NCBI GenBank assembly: GCA_959023295.1
Contig: CAUFBM010000002.1
Coordinates: 62,001 to 126,000, forward strand
Source: an uncultured Collinsella sp.
GTDB taxonomy: Bacteria > Actinomycetota > Coriobacteriia > Coriobacteriales > Coriobacteriaceae
Length of the DNA: 64,000 nt
Direction of reading: 5' to 3'
Shown: positions 1 through 8,407 of the stretch, in pieces
Numbering within the stretch: position 1 is the first letter of the stretch
Layout: each line of letters starts with the position of its first letter
Translations under genes and position numbers: made by a program
Notes under the pieces: model-generated
Databases searched by the model: none
What the model was told of the DNA's origin: nothing
The model's input: only the letters and a program-made list of their open reading frames with translations

Positions 1-486
1 GATACAAAGCTTGCCAAAACAGGCAGTAACTACATCGACCTTTTCTTAAAGCTAGATAAACCGCGTGACGTGTTGTTTCTTACGAGAATGAAAGAGATAA
101 ATGACGCGGGACCTCGTGGGCTTAACGTTGTACAAACCCAAATATCACTCGAATATTTATGCAAACTACTGTCTGTCTACCTAACCAATCGGCCTGGAAT
201 ACTCTTATCTTATTGGGGCCAAGACCTAGACAACAATGTGAAAAAATTGCTTCCAGGACCACAAGATGTGCTAGGCCCGAGCTACTTTACTAGCAAGAGT
301 CCTATACGAATTGCAGGGGTTCATTATTCATGGCAAAGAGGGATGTTCGCTCTAGTGGAACCAACTCCAGAAATCTGCTGCATGCTGCATCGCGATGATA
401 TGGCACTGCCAGCGGTAGAGCAACTTGACTTTTATTGGGACCTATTTGAGAAACTAATTAAAGGCCTTAAAGCCTTGTCGGAATAA
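1..486 (+). CDS. 3' end of an unrecognised protein, cut by the window edge
   Basis: The frame is open from the first base to the TAA at 484-486, so the gene starts outside the window. An internal GTG at 70 could serve as a start, but no convincing ribosome binding site precedes it. The visible 161 residues carry no motif I recognise. They look globular and soluble, with an aromatic-rich middle (GVHYSWQRG) and a helical C-terminus (DFYWDLFEKLIKGLKAL). Base composition is AT-rich like the next 5 kb and unlike the rest of the window, so it probably belongs to the same acquired tract. It converges on the minus-strand ATPase cassette. Confidence 0.55.
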   Translation, partial: DTKLAKTGSNYIDLFLKLDKPRDVLFLTRMKEINDAGPRGLNVVQTQISLEYLCKLLSVYLTNRPGILLSYWGQDLDNNVKKLLPGPQDVLGPSYFTSKSPIRIAGVHYSWQRGMFALVEPTPEICCMLHRDDMALPAVEQLDFYWDLFEKLIKGLKALSE

Positions 487-844
487 TTACCGAAGCACAA
501 GAACAGTCAATCTAAGCTGACGAAGAACCCGAAATCAACAAAAGCCAAGCCGCAAACCCGGTTATCCCAAACGAAGGCCTGACCCAACAGCCCTCTGTGA
601 TATGGGTGCAGGCGAGCAAATGCTAAACCAGCGGCACTGGTCATGCCGTACGAAAAGCAGAGCTTATCCATGGTAACAATAATACCGTCGTGATTATCCA
701 TGCGAACACAAGCGTCCCATTAGGGCAATTCATTTCTAGCTACAAGATACGGTGGATAAAATCGATCACCCCCGGCGCCATACACAATATCGCAATCAAC
801 AGGTCTCGCGTGACACGAACAATAGACATAAAAATAGAGGGCTT
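487..844. other. Gene-free stretch between convergent genes, possible decayed coding remnant
   Basis: No credible intact gene. On the minus strand one frame is readable from just after the ATPase stop (about 840) down to 507. It is interrupted by a TAA and contains protein-like strings such as DCDIVYGAGGDRFYPPYLV and GMTSAAGLAFARLHPY. This may be the decayed tail of an older gene, but I cannot name a family. No clear terminator hairpin was seen. Confidence 0.3.
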
Positions 845-2473
845 CTATCTAAGAACCAATCCGAAGTCTGCCGCCTTTTCGGCAAAACGATCATTATAGA
901 CATCACTCATTATCCTATTGATTTCATGGTTCGAATAGTTAATAGCATAGACGCGCGGGTCTCTCTCGTACTTTGACGCATCGGGACCGGCACTTTCTTC
1001 GCGTTTAATCGTCGTTGTTAGGATAATCTGATTGTCAAGTTTACCCAGGAGATCCAAAAGCCGGTCTTCGCGGTCGGAAGAAAGATCGTCGGCCCTGAAC
1101 GAATCAATCATTATTGGCATGCCGTGATCAATCTTGGAAGCAATCGCAAAGGTCCTAGCGGCAAAATAGATGGTGCCGTCGCTCCCCGAATAAACGTTTG
1201 CTTTGGTGCTGAACAAACTTTCGTAAGAAGATTCCTCAGTATTATCCGAGATTGCCCTTCTTGCCAGATTCATCTTTCCAAGAAGGTCGTCCATAAACTC
1301 TTTTCTCAGTTTTGCGATTTCACTTGTCAAAACTCTGTCTGATTCGAGCTTATCCTTAACGTCATCCAGTTCCCTTTGAGCCTCCTGCATTTTTTGATCT
1401 ATTTCCTGTTCATTTAGATATTCATCTTTGCAGGCAACAACATCCATCAGACTAAATTCATCATTTTTGGAAAGAAGATCGCTCAAGCGATTCTGCGACT
1501 TCCGCAGATTGCGTTCCAGGTCATCAAGGTCTGCCTCGATTGAATAGATACGCTCCTTAAGTGTATTAATAATTTGAGTTCTCATGTCAGGAGATGTGAC
1601 ATCGAAAATAACATCCGAGTCGGCCATCTGATATCCAACTGAGACGCTGCCGCATTTAAGGCACACGAGTTTACCCGATTTTACTTCGCGTCTCAATGAA
1701 TTAAGCTCGTCAAGAACTATTTGATTCTTGGTCAAACGAGCCAGATAGCGACTACGCGTCTTCCTTAAATCGGCAACCTCGGCACGTGCGGAATCAAGTT
1801 CTTTTAGGAACTCTTGCATATCACGCGCGTCAGTTGTTACGCTAATTGCAGACAGCGCCGTGCCTCTCGCTTTTAGCGCAGATGCTTCTTTCGCCAACGA
1901 TTTAATTTGCCCCTTCAGTTCATCTCTACGGCGTTTGAGCGCAACCTCCTCGGCCGAATCAAGTTCCCTCCCATCAAGCCCCGCAATGGCATAAAGCATC
2001 TCAGTGAAATCATCCTTATTAAACTGACCAGCAGTTATCTTTGCGGATGAAATATCATCTTGTCCGATAAACGCCATCTGCGTATAGAGCTGAAGACCAG
2101 CTGACGTCAATCGCCCGTTTTTAACGATGCTCGGCAAACTTCTGAAATTCTCACTCCAGTATCGGGAGTAATCCGCCTCGCTCTCGAACAGACTCAGACT
2201 ATCAGATGTCTTAACAGCAAAGGTATTTCGGCTTCGCAGAACAGACACCTCATTGCCGTCGATATCAAGGTCAACGATATAAATGTACTCCTTATAAGGG
2301 AAGCGCTCAGGAAACGTCGGGATTGCACCGAGAGCATACATCGCGCCCTGCATCAAGACTGTTTTCCCACGGTTATTATCGAGACTATAGATGACGTTGA
2401 TGCCATCAGTTAACCTATCCTCAATATAGGACTCTGCGCCATTTCCGATATAGACAGCCTTAATCTTTATCAA
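845..2473 (-). CDS. SMC/Rad50-like ATPase of a small two- or three-gene cassette
   Basis: 542 residues with the layout of a short SMC/Rad50-type ATPase. The N-terminal nucleotide-binding half has a degenerate P-loop (SLDNNRGKT, about residues 30-38). Long charged coiled coils follow (about 165-260 and 315-400), separated by a hinge with a CxxC pair (LVCLKCGS, near 268-275) that resembles a zinc hook. The C-terminal half has a Walker-B-like strand (MPIMIDSF, near 455) and a switch-like segment (NQIILTTTIK). Its start overlaps the end of the 349-residue partner by 14 bases, which indicates translational coupling. ATPases of this shape occur in ABC-three-component and related anti-phage modules; that placement is inference. 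The AT-rich composition suggests transfer. Confidence 0.7.
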   Translation of the reverse strand: MIKIKAVYIGNGAESYIEDRLTDGINVIYSLDNNRGKTVLMQGAMYALGAIPTFPERFPYKEYIYIVDLDIDGNEVSVLRSRNTFAVKTSDSLSLFESEADYSRYWSENFRSLPSIVKNGRLTSAGLQLYTQMAFIGQDDISSAKITAGQFNKDDFTEMLYAIAGLDGRELDSAEEVALKRRRDELKGQIKSLAKEASALKARGTALSAISVTTDARDMQEFLKELDSARAEVADLRKTRSRYLARLTKNQIVLDELNSLRREVKSGKLVCLKCGSVSVGYQMADSDVIFDVTSPDMRTQIINTLKERIYSIEADLDDLERNLRKSQNRLSDLLSKNDEFSLMDVVACKDEYLNEQEIDQKMQEAQRELDDVKDKLESDRVLTSEIAKLRKEFMDDLLGKMNLARRAISDNTEESSYESLFSTKANVYSGSDGTIYFAARTFAIASKIDHGMPIMIDSFRADDLSSDREDRLLDLLGKLDNQIILTTTIKREESAGPDASKYERDPRVYAINYSNHEINRIMSDVYNDRFAEKAADFGLVLR

Positions 2474-3509
2474 TTTTCAGCCCCTCCTTAACAATCGATA
2501 TAAAGTACTGATGTGACAGAGCATCCATTTGCCTACAGCTATCCAAAGTAGATAAGGGGATTTCCCTATAAATTTCTTCGACACCTTTGTCCGGATCATT
2601 TTTTATTGCTGTCACAATGTCGTTCAGAAGTTTCCAAAAGGCAGACGCCTCAGGTGTAGTGAACATTTGCTTGGCGAGATCGTTTTGACAACCTTCCAGC
2701 ATTTCTTCTGCATAATCCTCTTCGAAGCCGTTGTAAATTGATTCAAAGGGTTTAGGCACGCCTGCCTTTAATGGGTTTCTGTTAAGTACTCGCGAGATGA
2801 CAAGTAACTCAATATCAGATCTCCTAAGAATGCGACCGGAGTTGTAGGCCTCAGACGGACTCTTAAGCTCAAGTCCCTCGACCTTTGAAGAGGTTTTTAT
2901 GCCGAGTTGCTTTTTTCTAATTTCAGCGAATATTGCCCGCAAATCTCTGTCTGTCGTGCCCAGAGTATTATTTGTCTTGATGAGAGGACGAATATAATCT
3001 TCCTTATCAGGTTTTGCAACAACAAATAGGACCTGATCAAGGAAGGCATCTATGGCTTCATCGTCCAAGAAGTCATTATCAATGTATGTCTTATCTCTGC
3101 ACATCTGCACGAAACTTGAACGGAGCTTTATCTGAGCAGCTTCCGTCATATCGCGGTACCTGAACTCAGTGAGCAACTGGTCCCCAAGGACTGGCCTAGT
3201 CACGCTACGCACAAAAAGAATTTGAGCAACAAAGAACCTCTTGAATTCGCTGATGTAATTCTTATATAAGGTAACCAACTCTTGGCCTAAAGCCGATGGG
3301 CCAGAATCGGTGCCCTTAGACTGTATGTCATAAAGCCTAAGGGCGTTCCGGTCCATCCCTGTAACATCGTTGAAGAAGTCGATGGCAAACCCAACGATGT
3401 TTCCATTGCCTCCATCCTCACAGAGCAGATGGAGGAGCGCCTTAGTCTCCATCTCGCTAGCCGAGGAAGATGTCTTTTCCGATGAACGGATTATGTATCC
3501 CATGCTCAC
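2460..3509 (-). CDS. Partner of the SMC-like ATPase, possible PD-(D/E)XK-like N-terminus
   Basis: 349 residues, family not recognised with confidence. The N-terminal 75 residues contain FFNDVTG followed by LRLYDIQSKG. That arrangement (acidic residue, then Q-x-K on the next strand) fits a PD-(D/E)XK-type nuclease fold as seen in DUF4297-like effectors. The rest is helical and charged with no other motif. It lies directly upstream of and overlaps the ATPase gene, so the two proteins probably act together. Upstream, a headless open frame ends two bases before this ATG, and GAAGGTGAGC supplies the ribosome binding site. A nuclease effector driven by an ATPase sensor is a hypothesis. Confidence 0.6.
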   Translation of the reverse strand: MSMGYIIRSSEKTSSSASEMETKALLHLLCEDGGNGNIVGFAIDFFNDVTGMDRNALRLYDIQSKGTDSGPSALGQELVTLYKNYISEFKRFFVAQILFVRSVTRPVLGDQLLTEFRYRDMTEAAQIKLRSSFVQMCRDKTYIDNDFLDDEAIDAFLDQVLFVVAKPDKEDYIRPLIKTNNTLGTTDRDLRAIFAEIRKKQLGIKTSSKVEGLELKSPSEAYNSGRILRRSDIELLVISRVLNRNPLKAGVPKPFESIYNGFEEDYAEEMLEGCQNDLAKQMFTTPEASAFWKLLNDIVTAIKNDPDKGVEEIYREIPLSTLDSCRQMDALSHQYFISIVKEGLKIDKD

Positions 3510-3511
3510 CT

Positions 3512-3829
3512 TCTAACAATTAGCCAGCCCGCCGTAATGGCTTCAGCCATAGTGTACGCCCTAGACCGCCAGCAAGCCCCCACTTGGATGCTTTCGGAAG
3601 CAGCAACATGCAGCACTTCAGCTCGCCCTTCTTTTCGGCCCCGATTGATAGTTCCGCGCTTGCGATTGATGTTCACGACCTCACCGTAGGCGAAAAACCC
3701 TACGAATAAGGTGCCGTCAAGATTCTTTCGAAAAGTAACTTTTACGGCCTCGACCCCGTCATATGCATCGCCCTGTCCATTCCGTGCAAAACAGTGGTTA
3801 CATTGGGTTTTAACGTAATAGTTGCGCAG
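3512..3829 (-). pseudogene. Headless ORF fragment upstream of the ATPase cassette
   Basis: After a TAA at 3830-3832 the frame stays open for 105 codons to the TGA at 3512-3514, two bases before the ATG of the next gene, as expected for an operon member. There is no ATG and no usable ribosome binding site at its beginning; the first codons are CTG CGC AAC. The translation looks protein-like, with a CNHC pair (residues 10-13) and strands such as GTLFVGFFAYGEVVNI. I read it as the 3' remnant of a gene whose 5' part was lost at a rearrangement near 3.83 kb. A non-standard start cannot be excluded. Family unknown. Confidence 0.4.
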
Positions 3830-4143
3830 TTAATGATGTTGCAGCAGGCAAGTTTTACGACGATCGGCTCAGACATCTGGTCTCCGTGGAAGAGGGGTTG
3901 CGTTTATTTGATTATGAGACCGTGAGCGAACAGATTGCCTAACAATTCGACAAGTCACGACGTTTGATAGATGAGCGGTATCGCACAACGCGTGCTGAGT
4001 CGGCATGCGCGAGAGCGACATACGACAGCATCGTGAGGCCGGCAACTAGCAACAAATGGACACCGAAGCCAAGTCTGCCCCGGTGTCCGAGCGCAATATC
4101 GACGCAACAGAATCGCGGCATTCGGCAGTGCTCAAGAAAGCAC
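3830..4143. other. Gene-free stretch with plus-strand coding debris
   Basis: No intact gene. A plus-strand frame from 3814 reads for about 40 codons (for example FYDDRLRHLVSVEEGLRLF) to a TAA at 3940-3942 and then continues open for about 70 more codons without a clear start. It overlaps the edge of the headless minus-strand fragment. Together these suggest a scar where two incoming segments were joined. Confidence 0.3.
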
Positions 4144-4950
4144 TCATTGAGCATTCGTCAATATTTTAAAAATCCTGTCTGAAAGTATCGCCAATCCGTC
4201 CTTATTCCGCTTATAGGTAAATACCCTCCTGTGACTGACATCAAAAGGCAGTTTAGGAACATCATCTTGATGTATCAAAACGGTCCGCTTGCCCATTCCA
4301 ATCGCATAGCCCGCTTCGAACATAACATTTGAATTCAGGCCAGTAATGTCTGCAATTACCGAAGAGCTAGACGCAATCAGTTTAAATATGTCTTCCGTAA
4401 TATCTGTGGGAGTCAATATCTCGTCTACGCGTTTACAATTCTTACCCGCCCTCTTAGAGCCTTCGACCAACGCCGAATATACAGGATCTATTGAAGGGTC
4501 ATCGGTGAATGGCATCATGACGGCAATTAGATTTGGGTCACAAGCACTAGACCTTTTAGGTTCGATCGCCAAGGTGGAGTTATCAAGAGACTTTGAGAAC
4601 AGGCGAAAAGGATCTCCTTCGCAAAGTCTCCAATGAGTACGTTTGTTTTGCCAGCAGTTCTCGTCAAGTAGACCAAGATTCAACAATGCCTGCGATGGAA
4701 ACCGTAGAATAGGCTTGGAGATCACGGGGTTGATAGACGGGGCATCCATATATCCTAGCGTGGCCACGGCACCCATATCATCCGACTCAAATTCGCGCGT
4801 CATAACAGTAGGAAGCTGAGCAAGAGCATTAAAGTCAAAACCGGTGCCAGTCCTATAGGCGCTCGTCAACTGCTCAGGAGTTCCCTCGAACATCCTAGAA
4901 GGCAACATTGGCTGCGTCTCATTGGCACGAACAATTAAGTTGAACAGCAT
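4144..4950 (-). CDS. Nucleoside 2-deoxyribosyltransferase/TIR-like protein
   Basis: 268 residues. The last 130 form a recognisable deoxyribosyltransferase-like Rossmann domain: a hydrophobic first strand ending in MPF (LIAVMMPFTDD, about 138-148), VYSALVEGSKRAG, then CKRVDEI. The central A-S-S-S-V-I-A-D-I-T-G-L-N strand follows, with the hallmark NVMFEAGYAIGMGK (about 213-226), whose Glu is the catalytic position in this superfamily. Close relatives cleave N-glycosidic bonds of nucleosides or NAD and often serve as immune effectors. The N-terminal 135 residues match nothing I know and could be a sensor. The gene stands alone between the ATPase cassette and a transposase wreck in AT-rich DNA. 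The fold is likely; the defence role is inferred. Confidence 0.65.
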   Translation of the reverse strand: MLFNLIVRANETQPMLPSRMFEGTPEQLTSAYRTGTGFDFNALAQLPTVMTREFESDDMGAVATLGYMDAPSINPVISKPILRFPSQALLNLGLLDENCWQNKRTHWRLCEGDPFRLFSKSLDNSTLAIEPKRSSACDPNLIAVMMPFTDDPSIDPVYSALVEGSKRAGKNCKRVDEILTPTDITEDIFKLIASSSSVIADITGLNSNVMFEAGYAIGMGKRTVLIHQDDVPKLPFDVSHRRVFTYKRNKDGLAILSDRIFKILTNAQ

Positions 4951-5143
4951 TTACAACACACCCTATATACAGACAAGGCTAAAGCGACTGAAAAAACATC
5001 CATTAGATTATTGACTTGTCTGGAAAGCAAAGCAATTGAATCCGACAAGCAGCTAAATCTTACCCGTATAGGCAAGGCGCCAATACTGCTTGCCCAGAGC
5101 TGTCAGTTCACAAGACTTGGACTCCATGTCAGCATAATTGCGC

Positions 5144-5489
5144 TCACCGGTCCTTGAAGAGCCTAGAGGCTCCCATCTTCTCCGCGACGCGCTGCACCTT
5201 GCGTGTGCTGGTGCCGGTGGCGCTCGAGCACGTCCTCCGGGAAGAAGCTGCCGGAGCGCAGCTTGGGGATGCGCAGCGTCAGCGTGCCGACGCAGGTGGC
5301 GAGCGACCTCTCGCGGTAGCCGTTGCGGCTGTTCGCCCCGCCGCCGCACAGCTGGTCGGCCTCGGCGTCCATCACGGCGTTCACGACCTGCTCAGCTAGT
5401 CTGCGAAGCAGCTCCTGCATGTCGATGGCGCCGTCGTCGAAACGGGGCATGGCGAACATGTCCGGCGTCGGGTCTGATAGGATTTCCAT
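5144..5489 (-). pseudogene. IS256-family (mutator-type) transposase remnant with internal deletion
   Basis: Starts intact at 5489 with the N-terminus of an IS256-type transposase: a LAEQVVNAVMDAEADQL helix, then NGYRERSL and TLRIPKLRSGSFFP. Right after VLER the frame shifts. The +1 frame continues with ATGTSTRKVQRVAEKMG and stops at 5144-5146. About 15 residues between VLER and ATGTSTRK are missing, and everything after this region (the DDE catalytic part) is gone. It is therefore inactive. The sequence is GC-rich compared with its AT-rich surroundings. Confidence 0.85.
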
Positions 5490-5600
5490 AGCGGTCTTCG
5501 TCCTTTCCTAGAACCTGTTGTTGTGGTTATTTCAGATTCTAGGACGAAGGCCGTTCTTCGTTAAACGAGCGCTAGGGTGTCACCCTTACACCAACATTTT
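5490..5600. mobile_element. Probable outer end of the dead IS256-type element
   Basis: Upstream of the transposase remnant lie a hairpin whose arms read TTCGTCC...CTAGAA and TTCTAGGACGAA (about 5507-5546) and a short palindrome AGGGTGTCACCCT near 5573-5585 that could be the terminal inverted repeat. The matching right end is absent because the element is truncated, so the boundary is a guess. Confidence 0.4.
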
Positions 5601-5670
5601 CGACGCGATCTCGCGGGCTACATCGCAGAGCGAAAAGAGTAAACGATCGCAGAATTAAAGCCCGCGTAGC

Positions 5671-5719
5671 ATTATCCCTTGCGCGTATTTCACAACTCAA
5701 AGAACGCGCAAGGGGTAAT
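5671..5719 (-). terminator. Terminator-like hairpin after the capsule operon
   Basis: Arms of 16 bases (5671-5686 and 5704-5719) match at 15 positions: ATTATCCCTTGCGCGT against its near-perfect complement. It sits about 40 bases beyond the last capsule gene in the direction of transcription. There is no strong T-run, so it may work with other factors. Confidence 0.5.
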
Positions 5720-5758
5720 CGACGGGTCAGTCAGTTTTTGAAGAATGGATAGCTGTGC

Positions 5759-6991
5759 TTATTTTCCAAGTGCCTTTTTAAGTGTTCGAACGGCCGATGC
5801 AGGCAAAACAGTCCTTACAGCCTTCTTGGCATAAAACACAACGCCGCGCTCACGCTTCTTGTAGAGTCGCTCCACGGCGTCCCAGCCACCATTGGCGTAA
5901 GCGTCGATATATAGCTCCCTATCCTTGGGAAGAACACTCGGGTGGCGGAGCTGGTCGTTGCCCTTAGCGATATCGTCAAATTCAACGGGATACAAGTCCA
6001 GAGCGTTGCAGAATTCAATAAACTCCCTACCGCGGTCGTTATTCACCAGCAAGCAGGAGACGCCCTTCATCTGATTGAACTTCTCAGCATCTTTCAGAAC
6101 GTCGGGCCTATTAACGTCGACGCCCCAAAAGTCGCCGATGGTAAGATCGCCAGCGCGGAATCTACCTGCATAGGGGCACCTATAGCAGCTGTCGCGAAGC
6201 GTCTTAAGGTTCAGGAACATGTCGTAGTAGGGAGATTTTGCCGCAGGAATGGTGACCTCTCTTCCATCCTCAAGAAGAAGAAGAAGAAGAAGGGAGTGGC
6301 CCCATCCCTCGCGCTTGCACCTAAACCGGAAATCAACCACGGGAGACCCAAGCTGCTTGCCATAGTCCTCAACGCAGTCCGCAAACATACGGCCGGAAGG
6401 AACACCATGGCAGACAAGGTCAACGGTTGTCAGGTTCTCATAATCGCGCCCGAGGAAGCCCCTAAGGCCGGCAACCTGGCAGGGAGTTCCGCAGAACAAG
6501 ACCCGCCTTCCATCACGAAGGTCCGCCTTAACATCGGCAAAGCAAACTCCGGCATCGCTCTGCACATATTTGGAGTTAAGAAGCGGAGACAGCTCATCAA
6601 CGCTTGCCGCACGACTATGCAACACTCGAAGCGTATTCCCCTCACGCTCATAGGAAGCACCATATGCGACGCCGCCAGAAGAAATAAGCTCACGCGCAAC
6701 GGCACCGAAAACTCCGCCGGAGGCGGACTCCGAGACATCGCCCCTACCAACAGCGGCAAAGAACGGTCCGGCCGAATTAGAGCCTATCCCCCGGTTGAGG
6801 CCGCACGCCCTCGTGCACGCGCCACAGCCAATACAGAGATCGCTATCAATTACAGGAAGAACAAACCCATCCTTCCCCTCGGACATGGTGATGGCACCTT
6901 TCGGGCAGCCGGCGGCACATGCCCCGCATCCGCAGCAATGCGATGGCGACTCAAACAGTGTGGGAACTTCGCCCCTTTTCACGGTAGACAT
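5759..6991 (-). CDS. FrhB-like iron-sulfur flavoprotein of the polysaccharide locus
   Basis: 410 residues of the coenzyme F420 hydrogenase/dehydrogenase beta-subunit family. The N-terminus holds two 4Fe-4S ferredoxin motifs (CCGCGACAAGCP near 19-30 and CIGCGACTRACG near 52-63). FrhB-type domains follow, with further cysteine pairs such as CHGVPSG, RFRCKREGWGH and DSCYRCPYAGRF. In exopolysaccharide clusters these proteins usually sit beside a pyruvyl transferase, as here, and are thought to reduce or modify sugar intermediates; the substrate is unknown. The start follows an AGGGGG site. A run of seven leucines (residues 234-240) is encoded by seven consecutive AAG units on the plus strand. Last gene of the operon. 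Confidence 0.85.
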   Translation of the reverse strand: MSTVKRGEVPTLFESPSHCCGCGACAAGCPKGAITMSEGKDGFVLPVIDSDLCIGCGACTRACGLNRGIGSNSAGPFFAAVGRGDVSESASGGVFGAVARELISSGGVAYGASYEREGNTLRVLHSRAASVDELSPLLNSKYVQSDAGVCFADVKADLRDGRRVLFCGTPCQVAGLRGFLGRDYENLTTVDLVCHGVPSGRMFADCVEDYGKQLGSPVVDFRFRCKREGWGHSLLLLLLLEDGREVTIPAAKSPYYDMFLNLKTLRDSCYRCPYAGRFRAGDLTIGDFWGVDVNRPDVLKDAEKFNQMKGVSCLLVNNDRGREFIEFCNALDLYPVEFDDIAKGNDQLRHPSVLPKDRELYIDAYANGGWDAVERLYKKRERGVVFYAKKAVRTVLPASAVRTLKKALGK

Positions 6992-7003
6992 GCAGTTATC
7001 CCC

Positions 7004-8407
7004 CTATTTGCGAGCCGAAACAAGCTTACGCAGAATATCGGCATTCATATAAACGGAAAAAGCCAGAGCAATTGCCAGGCAGGCGATAGCACTCCAGATG
7101 CCCGCACCGTAAGCAGACAGATAATAAAAAAAGAATAAGCCGACAATTGAAACCAAAGTCAAAACTTGCTCAACCCGGTCTTCGACAAGCTTCGTAAACT
7201 TTGCGACTTTAATTCTGCGGTACTCGTTCACCACAATCATCGCCAAGAGCGTTGCAGCAGATGCGCCATAAAGGCCGAAGTGCGGAATCAGCACGATGCA
7301 CAGAACGGCACAAAGAGCAGCAGACACCGCGGTGGTAGTACCCATTATTCCAGTATCCTTATGCGCGGTGAAAAGACCGCCGTAAAAACCGGACATGTTG
7401 CTGAAGTACGTCGCCAAGAGCAATATCGGTACATACAGCAGGCCCTCGCCGAATGAGCCCTTGATCAGGATGCCGTACACGAGGGGCATAAGCGCGGACA
7501 TAAGCAGAACAACGCTCATCATGAAACGCCTGAGCGCACGATACACAGAGTTATAGAAAGCCGACTCGTCCTCATCGGAGTTGAGGGCGCGCGCCGAGCT
7601 CTCCTTCCAGGACTGGTAGAAGAAGCCATACACCTGGTCCATGACACCGGGGAACTTGTAAGAAACGGCGTACACGCCGGCAGCGGAAGCCCCGAGCGTG
7701 TTCATGATAATGAGCCTGTCCAGCAGGTTATTAATAGTCCAGGAAACCTTGTTGGGAATGAGCGGAAAGGAATACCGCAGGAGGTCTCGAGCATAGGAAA
7801 TGGAGAAAGCCGACGGATCGATATAACGCCAGAGCTTCCGCATGACCATGAACGTGAGGGCAACACCGCCCTGCGCAATGACCGTGGCAGAAAGCATGCC
7901 CACCACGCCCCAGCGCAACACGGCGATAAACAGAACGTTTAACACGATGGTAAGAGCGCTCGCAGTGAAGTTCATGACGGAATATCCCACGGTATCACCG
8001 AAACCACGTAGGACCGCCGAAGCCATCTGCAGAAGCGCACCAGCAATAACAAGCCCCACGACCCAGCCAAGATTTTCTGGCCTAAATAGCAACCAGGCCA
8101 GAATCGCCAAGACCGCAAAGCACGCGCAGCCAGCAAGAAGAACAGCGCAAGACGCGGTCACGGCCTTAGACCGATCCCCATCGGTGCGACAGTCGATGAG
8201 GAAGCGGAAGAGTGCTTCGTCCATAAGCAGAGAAACGGCGGGAACGCAAAACAGGGCGATAGTGTTGATATAGTCGACGGTACCATAGTCGCCAGTGGAA
8301 AGAACTGAAGTATAGAGCGGCAGCAGAAGAAACGAAACAAGCTTGGTTGCCATTCCGCCCACCGCAATAATGCCAGTGTTCTTAATAAGTCGACGCGTCT
8401 CCCCCAT
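7004..8407 (-). CDS. Polysaccharide flippase (Wzx-like, PST/MOP superfamily)
   Basis: 467 residues with about 12-14 hydrophobic segments and almost no soluble domain. The N-terminus RRLIKNTGIIAVGGMATKLVSFLLLPLYT is the usual start of PST-type oligosaccharide flippases. It would move lipid-linked repeat units across the membrane for the polymerase upstream in the operon. The ATG shares a base with the stop of the pyruvyl transferase (TAATG), so the genes are coupled. Confidence 0.88.
   Translation of the reverse strand: MGETRRLIKNTGIIAVGGMATKLVSFLLLPLYTSVLSTGDYGTVDYINTIALFCVPAVSLLMDEALFRFLIDCRTDGDRSKAVTASCAVLLAGCACFAVLAILAWLLFRPENLGWVVGLVIAGALLQMASAVLRGFGDTVGYSVMNFTASALTIVLNVLFIAVLRWGVVGMLSATVIAQGGVALTFMVMRKLWRYIDPSAFSISYARDLLRYSFPLIPNKVSWTINNLLDRLIIMNTLGASAAGVYAVSYKFPGVMDQVYGFFYQSWKESSARALNSDEDESAFYNSVYRALRRFMMSVVLLMSALMPLVYGILIKGSFGEGLLYVPILLLATYFSNMSGFYGGLFTAHKDTGIMGTTTAVSAALCAVLCIVLIPHFGLYGASAATLLAMIVVNEYRRIKVAKFTKLVEDRVEQVLTLVSIVGLFFFYYLSAYGAGIWSAIACLAIALAFSVYMNADILRKLVSARK

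Noticed and set aside
690..976. Short plus-strand frames of 69-74 codons
   Set aside because: No ribosome binding site, mutual overlap and no protein-like features; they partly overlap the ATPase gene.
5942..7138. 398-codon plus-strand frame
   Set aside because: Antisense to the FrhB-like gene with its clear iron-sulfur motifs.
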